Assembly: GCA_002189035.1 (NCBI GenBank)
Contig: NEEC01000485.1
Span: forward strand, 1 to 23,580
Source of the DNA: Utricularia gibba
Lineage: Eukaryota; Streptophyta; Magnoliopsida; Lamiales; Lentibulariaceae
DNA: 23,580 nucleotides
Reading direction: 5' to 3'
Part shown: positions 1-9,700 of the stretch, piece after piece
Layout of the letters: each line of letters begins with the position of its first letter
Position numbering within the stretch: the stretch's first letter is position 1
Notes under the pieces: generated by a model
Databases searched by the model: none
Seen by the model: only the letters and a program-made list of their open reading frames with translations
Told to the model about the DNA's origin: nothing
Position numbers and translations under genes: made by a program

Positions 1-3000
1 TTATGATGTCACGTGCACCCCACATGATTTTTTCAACAACTTACTTTATACTTGAGCAGGCGGTCTTTGGGTGCACCTGGAACGGGACAAAGGTAATGTT
101 TGGCTTGCACGAGAGTTAGTTGTAGTCCGGCAAATAAAGTGATGTATTTATTATCGTTCGGTTTTCGGGGCTGCCTACATGGTTTTTCAAGGAACAGCTT
201 CTCGTTTTTGTGGCGGCCAGTCTCGCTGGGAACTTGGTCCTTGACCCCGATTCTGTATGGCTCATGAGGTCAACTGGATGCAAATCGATTAAAAAAAATG
301 ATGCATTTGTTTAAATTATGATGTCACGTGCACCCCACATGATTTTTTCAACAACTTACTTTATACTTGAGCAGGCGGTCTTTGGGTGCACCTGGAACGG
401 GACAAAGGTAAGTTTGGCTTGCACCGAGAGTTAGTTGTAGTCCGGCAAATAAAGTGATGTATTTATTATCGTTCGGTTTTCGGGGGCTGCCTACATGGTT
501 TTTCAAGGAACCGCTTCTCGTTTTGTGGCGGCCAGTCTCGCTGGGAACTTGGTCCTTGACCCGATTCTGTATGGCTCATGAGGTCAACTGGATGCAAATC
601 GATTAAAAAAAATGATGCATTTTTTAAATTATGATGTCACGTGCACCCACATGATTTTTTCAACAACTTACTTTATACTTGAGCAGGCGGTCTTTGGGTG
701 CACCTGGAACGGGACAAAGGTAATGTTGGCTTGCACCGAGAGTTAGTTGTAGTCCGGCAAATAAAGTGATGTATTTATTATCGTTCGGTTTTCGGGGTGC
801 CTACATGGTTTTTCAAGGAACCGCTTCTCGTTTTGTGGCGGCCAGTCTCGCTGGGAACTTGGTCCTTGACCCGATTCTGTATGGCTCATGAGGTCAACTG
901 GATGCAAATCGATTAAAAAAATGATGCATTTTTTAAATTATGATGTCACGTGCACCCCACATGATTTTTTCAACAACTTACTTTATACTTGAGCAGGCGT
1001 CTTTGGGTGCACTGGAACGGGACAAAGGTAATGTTTGGCTTGCACCGAGAGTTAGTTGTAGTCCGGGCAAATAAAGTGATGTATTTATTATCGTTCGGTT
1101 TTCGGGGCTGCCTACATGGTTTTTCAAGGAACCGCTTCTCGTTTTGTGGCGGCCAGTCTCGCTGGGAACTTGGTCCTTGACCGATTCTGTATGGCTCATG
1201 AGGTCAACTGGATGCAAATCGATTAAAAAAAATGATGCATTTGTTTAAATTATGATGTCACGTGCACCCACATGATTTTTTCAACAACTTACTTTATACT
1301 TGAGCAGGCGGTCTTTGGGTGCACCTGGAACGGGACAAAGGTAATGTTTGGCTTGCACCGAGAGTTAGTTGTAGTCCGGCAAATAAAGTGATGTATTTAT
1401 TATCGTTCGGTTTTCGGGGGCTGCCTACATGGTTTTTCAAGGAACGCTTCTCGTTTTGTGGCGGCCAGTCTCGCTGGGAACTTGGTCCTTGACCCCGATT
1501 CTGTATGGCTCATGAGGTCAACTGGATGCAAATCGATTAAAAAAAATGATGCATTTGTTTAAATTATGATGTCACGTGCACCCCACATGATTTTTTCAAC
1601 AACTTACTTTATACTTGAGCAGGCGGTCTTTGGGTGCACCTGGAACGGGACAAAGGTAATGTTTGGCTTGCACCGAGAGTTAGTTGTAGTCCGGCAAATA
1701 AAGTGATGTATTTATTATCGTTCGGTTTTCGGGGCTGCCTACATGGTTTTTCAAGGAACCGCTTCTCGTTTTGTGGCGGCCAGTCTCGCTGGGAACTTGG
1801 TCCTTGACCCCGATTCTGTATGGCTCATGAGGTCAACTGGATGCAAATCGATTAAAAAAAATGATGCATTTGTTTAAATTATGATGTCACGTGCACCCCA
1901 CATGATTTTTTCAACAACTTACTTTATACTTGAGCAGGCGGTCTTTGGGTGCACCTGGAACGGGACAAAGGTAATGTTTGGCTTGCACCGAGAGTTAGTT
2001 GTAGTCCGCAAATAAAGTGATGTATTTATTATCGTTCGGTTTTTCGGGGGCTGCCTACATGGTTTTTCAAGGAACCGCTTCTCGTTTTGTGGCGGCCAGT
2101 CTCGCTGGGAACTTGGTCCTTGACCCCGATTCTGTATGGCTCATGAGGTCAACTGGATGCAAATCGATTAAAAAAAATGATGCATTTGTTTAAATTATGA
2201 TGTCACGTGCACCCCACATGATTTTTTCAACAACTTACTTTATACTTGAGCAGGCGGTCTTTGGGTGCACCTGGAACGGGACAAAGGTAATGTTTGGCTT
2301 GCACCGAGAGTTAGTTGTAGTCCGGCAAATAAAGTGATGTATTTATTATCGTTCGGTTTTCGGGGGCTGCCTACATGGTTTTTCAAGGAACGCTTCTCGT
2401 TTTGTGGCGGCCAGTCGCTGGGAACTTGGTCCTTGACCCCGATTCTGTATGGCTCATGAGGTCAACTGGATGCAAATCGATTAAAAAAAATGATGCATTT
2501 GTTTAAATTATGATGTCACGTGCACCCACATGATTTTTTCAACAACTTTATACTTGAGCAGGCGGTCTTGGGTGCACCTGGAACGGGACAAAGGTAATGT
2601 TTGGCTTGCACCGAGAGTTAGTTGTAGTCCGGCAAATAAAGTGATGTATTTATTATCGTTCGGTTTTCGGGGCTGCCTACATGGTTTTTCAAGGAACCGC
2701 TTCTCGTTTTGTGGCGGCCAGTCTCGCTGGGAACTTGGTCCTTGACCCCGATTCTGTATGGCTCATGAGGTCAACTGGATGCAAATCGATTAAAAAAAAT
2801 GATGCATTTGTTTAAATTATGATGTCACGTGCACCCCACATGATTTTTTCAACAACTTACTTTATACTTGAGCAGGCGGTCTTTGGGTGCACTGGAACGG
2901 GACAAAGGTAAGGTTTGGCTTGCACCGAGAGTTAGTTGTAGTCCGGCAAATAAAGTGATGTATTTATTATCGTTCGGTTTTTCGGGGCTGCCTACATGGT

Positions 3001-3446
3001 TTTTAAGGAACCGCTTCTCGTTTTGTGGCCAGTCTCGCTGGGAACTTGGTCCTTGACCCGATTCTGTATGGCTCATGAGGTCAACTGGATGCAAATCGAT
3101 TAAAAAAAATGATGCATTTGTTTAAATTATGATGTCACGTGCACCCCACATGATTTTTTCAACAACTTACTTTATACTTGAGCAGGCGGTCTTTGGTGCA
3201 CCTGGAACGGGACAAAGGTAATGTTTGGCTTGCACCGAGAGTTAGTTGTAGTCCGGCAAATAAAGTGATGTATTTATTATCGTTCGGTTTCGGGGGCTGC
3301 CTACATGGTTTTTCAAGGAACCGCTTCTCGTTTTGTGGCGGCCAGTCTCGCTGGGAACTTGGTCCTTGACCCGATTCTGTATGGCTCATGAGGTCAACTG
3401 GATGCAAATCGATTAAAAAAAATGATGCATTTGTTTAAATTATGAT

Positions 3447-3454
3447 GTCACGTG
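3447..3454. other. GTCACGTG, palindromic CACGTG core (representative copy)
   Basis: Monomer positions 8-15. CACGTG is the E-box/G-box core bound by bHLH proteins, and GTCACGTG also fits the budding-yeast centromere element CDEI (RTCACRTG) bound by Cbf1. It overlaps a second palindrome, GTGCAC, at 3452-3457. By eye it is kept in every copy except 68 (deleted) and 72 (GATGTC lost). No binding can be shown from sequence, and a 6-bp palindrome in a homogenised repeat can be fortuitous. Confidence 0.45.
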
Positions 3455-3515
3455 CACCCCACATGATTTTTTCAACAACTTACTTTATACTTGAGCAGGC
3501 GGTCTTTGGGTGCAC
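3452..3515. repeat. Inverted repeat GTGCACCC / GGGTGCAC around a TATA-like stretch
   Basis: The arms are 3452-3459 and 3508-3515, perfect over 8 bp with 48 bp between. The right arm is part of the 8-bp palindrome GGTGCACC (3509-3516). A third TGCACC lies at 3545-3550, so this half of the monomer carries three related TGCACC sites. The interval contains T6, CAACAA and TTTATA (3484-3489). The left arm becomes GTGCACCA in copies with CCC instead of CCCC, so the 8-bp pairing is not universal. Confidence 0.6.
3484..3489 (+). promoter_or_regulatory. TATA-like TTTATA (weak candidate)
   Basis: TTTATA in ACTTTATACTTGAG lies about 30 bp downstream of CACGTG and is one of the best conserved parts of the monomer. 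It resembles a TATA element, but AT-rich hexamers are expected by chance and there is no transcript evidence. Confidence 0.15.
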
Positions 3516-3531
3516 CTGGAACGGGACAAAG

Positions 3532-3537
3532 GTAATG
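3532..3537 (+). other. Splice-donor-like GTAATG, GTAAGT in many copies
   Basis: The context is ACAAAG followed by GTAATG. About 34 copies read GTAATGTTT, about 16 read GTAAGTTT (which matches the AG/GTAAGT donor consensus), and about 6 read GTAAGGTTT. The rest have other forms or lack it. It is the most variable site of the monomer, which argues against a selected splicing function. Confidence 0.15.
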
Positions 3538-3572
3538 TTTGGCTTGCACCGAGAGTTAGTTGTAGTCCGGCA

Positions 3573-3578
3573 AATAAA
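3573..3578 (+). other. AATAAA polyadenylation-signal-like hexamer
   Basis: AATAAA in GGCAAATAAAGTGATG lies at monomer positions 134-139 and is present in nearly every copy (copy 64 reads AAATAAATG). It matches the animal polyadenylation hexamer on the plus strand. GT-rich sequence follows only weakly. There is no evidence that it is used. Confidence 0.2.
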
Positions 3579-3627
3579 GTGATGTATTTATTATCGTTCG
3601 GTTTTCGGGGGCTGCCTACATGGTTTT

Positions 3628-3684
3628 TCAAGGAACCGCTTCTCGTTTTGTGGCGGCCAGTCTCGCTGGGAACTTGGTCCTTGA
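3628..3684. repeat. Imperfect stem TCAAGGAACC / GGTCCTTGA with inner hairpin
   Basis: TCAAGGA (3628-3634) is the reverse complement of TCCTTGA (3678-3684). CC/GG (3636-3637 with 3676-3677) extends the pairing after one bulged A, giving 9 pairs. Inside, CCAG (3657-3660) and CTGG (3666-3669) can form a 4-bp hairpin with a TCTCG loop. The structure was found by hand; stability was not computed. It falls in the segment most often hit by deletions in copies 45-47 and 58-68. Confidence 0.45.
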
Positions 3685-3717
3685 CCCCGATTCTGTATGG
3701 CTCATGAGGTCAACTGG

Positions 3718-3729
3718 ATGCAAATCGAT
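3718..3729. other. Octamer ATGCAAAT overlapping ATCGAT
   Basis: ATGCAAAT (3718-3725) is an exact match to the POU-domain octamer and overlaps the ATCGAT palindrome (3724-3729). It is followed by an A8 tract (3731-3738) and the ATGCAT palindrome (3741-3746). I saw it altered only in copy 26 (GGAAAATCG) and copy 43 (GGTGCAAATCG). The match may be incidental. Confidence 0.35.
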
Positions 3730-3730
3730 T

Positions 3731-3738
3731 AAAAAAAA
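3731..3738 (+). other. A8 tract, the main homopolymer of the monomer
   Basis: Eight A in most copies, seven in a minority (for example copies 3, 14-16, 25, 36 and 37) and nine in copy 28. One such tract per ~313 bp could contribute local DNA bending. Length changes here are also the classic place for sequencing error. Confidence 0.6.
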
Positions 3739-6700
3739 TGATGCATTTGTTTAAATTATGATGTCACGTGCACCCCACATGATTTTTTCAACAACTTACT
3801 TTATACTTGAGCAGGCGGTCTTTGGTGCACCTGGAACGGGACAAAGGAATTTGGCTTGCACCGAGAGTTAGTTGTAGTCCGGCAAATAAAGTGATGTATT
3901 TATTATCGTTCGGTTTTCGGGGGCTGCCTACATGGTTTTTCAAGGAACCGCTTCTCGTTTTGTGGCGGCCAGTCTCGCTGGAAACTTGGTCCTTGACCCG
4001 ATTCTGTATGGCTCATGAGGTCAACTGGATGCAAATCGATTAAAAAAAATGATGCATTTTTTAAATTATGATGTCACGTGCACCCCACATGATTTTTTCA
4101 ACAACTTACTTTATACTTGAGCAGGCGGTCTTTGGGTGCACCTGGAACGGGACAAAGGCTTGCACCGAGAGTTAGTTTAGTCCGGCAAATAAAGTGATGT
4201 ATTTATTATCGTTCGGTTTTCGGGGGCTGCCTACATGGTTTTTCAAGGAACCGCTTCTCGTTTTGTGGCGGCCAGTCTCGCTGGGAACTTGGTCCTTGAC
4301 CCGATTCTGTATGGCTCATGAGGAACTGGATGCAAATCGATTAAAAAAATGATGCATTTGTTTAAATTATGATGTCACGTGCACCCCACATGATTTTTTC
4401 AACAACTTACTTTATACTTGAGCAGGCGGTCTTTGGGTGCACCTGGAACGGGACAAAGGTTGTTTGGCTTGCACCGAGAGTTAGTTGTAGTCCGGCAAAT
4501 AAAGTGATGTATTTATTATCGTTCGGTTTTCGGGGGCTGCCTACATGGTTTTTCAAGGAACCGCTTCTCGTTTTGTGGCGGCCAGTCTCGCTGGAACTTG
4601 GTCCTTGACCCCGATTCTGTATGGCTCATGAGGTCAACTGGATGCAAATCGATTAAAAAAATGATGCATTTGTTTAAATTATGATGTCACGTGCACCCCA
4701 CATGATTTTTTCAACAACTTACTTTATACTTGAGCAGGCGGTCTTTGGGTGCACCTGGAACGGGACAAAGGTAAGTTTGGCTTGCACCGAGAGTTAGTTG
4801 TAGTCCGGCAAATAAAGTGATGTATTTTATCGTTCGGTTTTCGGGGGCTGCCTACATGGTTTTTCAAGGAACCGCTTCTCGTTTTGTGGCGGCCAGTCTC
4901 GCTGGGAACTTGGTCCTTGACCCCGATTCTGTATGGCTCATGAGGTCAACTGGATGCAAATCGATTAAAAAAATGATGCATTTGTTTAAATTATGATGTC
5001 ACGTGCACCCCACATGATTTTTTCAACAACTTACTTTATACTTGAGCAGGCGGTCTTTGGGTGCACCTGGAACGGGACAAAGGTAAGTTTGGCTTGCACC
5101 GAGAGTTAGTTGTAGTCCGGCAAATAAAGTGATGTATTTATTATCGTTCGGTTTTCGGGGGCTGCCTACATGGTTTTTCAAGGAACCGCTTCTCGTTTTG
5201 TGGCGGCCAGTCTCGCTGGGAACTTGGTCCTTGACCCCGATTCTGTATGGCTCATGAGGTCAACTGGATGCAAATCGATTAAAAAAAATGATGCATTTGT
5301 TTAAATTATGATGTCACGTGCACCCCACATGATTTTTTCAACAACTTACTTTATACTTGAGCAGGCGGTCTTTGGGTGCACTGGAACGGGACAAAGGTAA
5401 GTTTGGCTTGCACCGAGAGTTAGTTGTAGTCCGGCAAATAAAGTGATGTATTTATTATCGTTCGGTTTTCGGGGGCTGCCTACATGGTTTTTCAAGGAAC
5501 GCTTCTCGTTTTGTGGCGGCCAGTCTCGCTGGGAACTTGGTCCTTGACCCCGATTCTGTATGGCTCATGAGGTCAACTGGATGCAAATCGATTAAAAAAA
5601 ATGATGCATTTTTTTAAATTATGATGTCACGTGCACCCCACATGATTTTTTCAACAACTTACTTTATACTTGAGCAGGCGGTCTTTGGGTGCACCTGGAA
5701 CGGGACAAAGGTAAGTTTGGCTTGCACCGAGAGTTAGTTGTAGTCCGGCAAATAAAGTGATGTATTTATTATCGTTCGGTTTTCGGGGGCTGCCTACATG
5801 GTTTTTCAAGGAACCGCTTCTCGTTTTGTGGCGGCCAGTCTCGCTGGGAACTTGGTCCTTGACCCGATTCTGTATGGCTCATGAGGTCAACTGGATGCAA
5901 ATCGATTAAAAAAAATGATGCATTTGTTTAAATTATGATGTCACGTGCACCCCACATGATTTTTTCAACAACTTACTTTATACTTGAGCAGGCGGTCTTT
6001 GGGTGCACTGGAACGGGACAAAGGTAATGTTTGGCTTGCACCGAGAGTTAGTTGTAGTCCGGCAAATAAAGTGATGTATTTATTATCGTTCGTTTTCGGG
6101 GGCTGCCTACATGGTTTTTCAAGGAACCGCTTCTCGTTTTGTGGCGGCCAGTCTCGCTGGGAACTTGGTCCTTGACCCGATTCTGTATGGCTCATGAGGT
6201 CAACTGGATGCAAATCGATTAAAAAAAATGATGCATTTCTTTAAATTATGATGTCACGTGCACCCCACATGATTTTTTCAACAACTTACTTTATACTTGA
6301 GCAGGCGGTCTTTGGTGCACCTGGAACGGGACAAAGGTAATGTTTGGCTTGCACGAGAGTTAGTTGTAGTCCGGCAAATAAAGTGATGTATTTATTATCG
6401 TTCGGTTTTCGGGGGCTGCCTACATGGTTTTTCAAGGAACCGCTTCTCGTTTTGTGGCGGCCAGTCTCGCTGGGAACTTGGTCCTTGACCCCGATTCTGT
6501 ATGGCTCATGAGGTCAACTGGATGCAAATCGATTAAAAAAAATGATGCATTTGTTTAAATTATGATGTCACGTGCACCCACATGATTTTTTCAACAACTT
6601 ACTTTATACTTGAGCAGGCGGTCTTTGGGTGCACCTGGAACGGGACAAAGGTAAGTTTGGCTTGCACCGAGAGTTAGTTGTAGTCCGGCAAATAAAGTGA

Positions 6701-9700
6701 TGTATTTATTATCGTTCGGTTTTCGGGGCTGCCTACATGGTTTTTCAAGGAACCGCTTCTCGTTTTGTGGCGGCCAGTCTCGCTGGGAACTTGGTCCTTG
6801 ACCCGATTCTGTATGGCTCATGAGGTCAACTGGATGCAAATCGATTAAAAAAAATGATGCATTTGTTTAAATTATGATGTCACGTGCACCCACATGATTT
6901 TTTCAACAACTTACTTTATACTTGAGCAGGCGGTCTTTGGTGCACCTGGAACGGGACAAAGGTAAGTTTGGCTTGCACCGAGAGTTAGTTGTAGTCCGGC
7001 AAATAAAGTGATGTATTTATTATCGTTCGGTTTTCGGGGTGCCTACATGGTTTTTCAAGGAACCGCTTCTCGTTTGTGGCGGCCAGTCTCGCTGGGAACT
7101 TGGTCCTTGACCCCGATTCTGTATGGCTCATGAGGTCAACTGGATGCAAATCGATTAAAAAAAATGATGCATTTTTTTAAATTATGATGTCACGTGCACC
7201 CCACATGATTTTTTCAACAACTTACTTTATACTTGAGCAGGCGGTCTTTGGGTGCACCTGGAACGGGACAAAGGTAAGTTTGGCTTGCACCGAGAGTTAG
7301 TTGTAGTCCGGCAAATAAAGTGATGTATTTATTATCGTTCGTTTTCGGGGCTGCCTACATGGTTTTTCAAGGAACCGCTTCTCGTTTTGTGGCGGCCAGT
7401 CTCGCTGGGAACTTGGTCCTTGACCCGATTCTGTATGGCTCATGAGGTCAACTGGATGCAAATCGATTAAAAAAAATGATGCATTTGTTTAAATTATGAT
7501 GTCACGTGCACCCCACATGATTTTTTCAACAACTTACTTTATACTTGAGCAGGCGGTCTTTGGGTGCACCTGGAACGGGACAAAGGTAATGTTTGGCTTG
7601 CACCGAGAGTTAGTTGTAGTCCGGCAAATAAAGTGATGTATTTATTATCGTTCGGTTTTCGGGGCTGCCTACATGGTTTTTAAGGAACCGCTTCTCGTTT
7701 TGTGGCGGCCAGTCTCGCTGGGAACTTGGTCCTTGACCCCGATTCTGTATGGCTCATGAGGTCAACTGGATGCAAATCGATTAAAAAAATGATGCATTTG
7801 TTTAAATTATGATGTCACGTGCACCCACATGATTTTTTCAACAACTTACTTTATACTTGAGCAGGCGGTCTTTGGGTGCACCTGGAACGGGACAAAGGTA
7901 ATGTTTGGCTTGCACCGAGAGTTAGTTGTAGTCCGGCAAATAAAGTGATGTATTTATTATCGTTCGGTTTTCGGGGGCTGCCTACATGGTTTTTCAGGAA
8001 CCGCTTCTCGTTTTGTGGCGGCCAGTCTCGCTGGGAACTTGGTCCTTGACCCGATTCTGTATGGCTCATGAGGTCAACTGGAAAATCGATTAAAAAAAAT
8101 GATGCATTTTTTAAATTATGATGTCACGTGCACCCCACATGATTTTTTCAACAACTTACTTTATACTTGAGCAGGCGGTCTTTGGGTGCACCTGGAACGG
8201 GACAAAGGTAATGTTTGGCTTGCACCGAGAGTTAGTTGTAGTCCGGCAAATAAAGTGATGTATTTATTATCGTTCGGTTTTCGGGGCTGCCTACATGGTT
8301 TTTCAAGGAACGCTTCTCGTTTTGTGGCGGCCAGTCTCGCTGGGAACTTGGTCCTTGACCCGATTCTGTATGGCTCATGAGGTCAACTGGATGCAAATCG
8401 ATTAAAAAAAATGATGCATTTGTTTAAATTATGATGTCACGTGCACCCCACATGATTTTTCAACAACTTACTTTATACTTGAGCAGGCGGTCTTTGGGTG
8501 CACCTGGAACGGGACAAAGGTAATGTTTGGCTTGCACCGAGAGTTAGTTGTAGTCCGGCAAATAAAGTGATGTATTTATTATCGTTCGGTTTTCGGGGTG
8601 CCTACATGGTTTTTCAAGGAACCGCTTCTCGTTTTGTGGCGGCCAGTCTCGCTGGGAACTTGGTCCTTGACCCGATTCTGTATGGCTCATGAGGTCAACT
8701 GGATGCAAATCGATTAAAAAAAAATGATGCATTTGTTTAAATTATGATGTCACGTGCACCCCACATGATTTTTCAACAACTTACTTTATACTTGAGCAGG
8801 CGGTCTTTGGGTGCACCTGGAACGGGACAAAGGTTTGGCTTGCACCGAGAGTTAGTTGTAGTCCGGCAAATAAAGTGATGTATTTATTATCGTTCGGTTT
8901 TCGGGGGCTGCCTACATGGTTTTTCAAGGAACCGCTTCTCGTTTTGTGGCGGCCAGTCTCGCTGGAACTTGGTCCTTGACCCCGATTCTGTATGGCTCAT
9001 GAGGTCAACTGGATGCAAATCGATTAAAAAAAATGATGCATTTGTTTAAATTATGATGTCACGTGCACCCCACATGATTTTTTCAACAACTTACTTTATA
9101 CTTGAGCAGGCGGTCTTTGGGTGCACCTGGAACGGGACAAAGGTAAGTTTGGCTTGCACCGAGAGTTAGTTGTAGTCCGGCAAATAAAGTGATGTATTTA
9201 TTATCGTTCGGTTTTCGGGGGCTGCCTACATGGTTTTTCAAGGAACAGCTTCTCGTTTTGTGGCGGCCAGTCTCGCTGGGAACTTGGTCCTTGACCCGAT
9301 TCTGTATGGCTCATGAGGTCAACTGGATGCAAATCGATTAAAAAAAATGATGCATTTGTTTAAATTATGATGTCACGTGCACCCCACATGATTTTTTCAA
9401 CAACTTACTTTATACTTGAGCAGGCGGTCTTTGGGCACCTGGAACGGGACAAAGGTAATGTTTGGCTTGCACCGAGAGTTAGTTGTAGTCCGGCAAATAA
9501 AGTGATGTATTTATTATCGTTCGGTTTTCGGGGGCTGCCTACATGGTTTTTCAAGGAACCGCTTCTCGTTTTGTGGCGGCCAGTCTCGCTGGGAACTTGG
9601 TCCTTGACCCGATTCTGTATGGCTCATGAGGTCAACTGGATGCAAATCGATTAAAAAAAATGATGCATTTGTTTAAATTATGATGTCACGTGCACCCCAC

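Larger units (their letters stand above)
3440..3755 (+). repeat. Representative full-length satellite monomer (copy 12)
   Basis: This 316-bp copy carries the longest common form at the variable sites I compared, so I use it as the reference for motif positions. Composition by hand count is 79 G and 62 C in 316 bp (44.6% GC) with 14 CpG. In order it holds the CACGTG palindrome (positions 10-15 of the monomer), a T6 run, a TATA-like stretch (45-50), a palindromic GGTGCACC, the donor-like GTAATG (93-98), AATAAA (134-139), the TTCGGTTTTCGGGGG segment, an imperfect stem (189-198 with 237-245), the ATGCAAAT octamer (279-286) overlapping ATCGAT, an A8 tract (292-299) and ATGCAT. I see no duplication between its two halves, so it does not look like a fused dimer of a ~158-bp unit. 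Confidence 0.9.

Noticed and set aside
3595-3612. CENP-B box resemblance in CGTTCGGTTTTCGGGGGC
   Set aside because: The TTCG and CGGG halves are present, but the spacing is 5 rather than 7 and the required central A is missing.
3440-3755. Spliced-leader, 5S rRNA, tRNA or other small-RNA gene cluster
   Set aside because: No Sm-like site, no convincing Pol III A and B boxes, no tRNA fold and no 5S similarity that I could see.
3440-3755. Monomer as a diverged dimer of a ~158-bp unit
   Set aside because: The two halves show no visible similarity beyond chance words; only the short TGCACC sites recur, all in the first half.
5965-6213. Recurrent 78-82 codon minus-strand frame found in many copies (for example also 3159-3407, 11895-12131, 14939-15175)
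   Set aside because: It recurs because the DNA recurs. One-base indels frameshift it in most copies, its C-terminus varies with frame, and there is no codon-level conservation.
9367-9654. Plus-strand frames of 60-95 codons starting MMSRAPHMIF or MHLERDKG
   Set aside because: Same argument: they are frame shadows of the repeat whose length depends on local deletions, and they are not conserved as protein.
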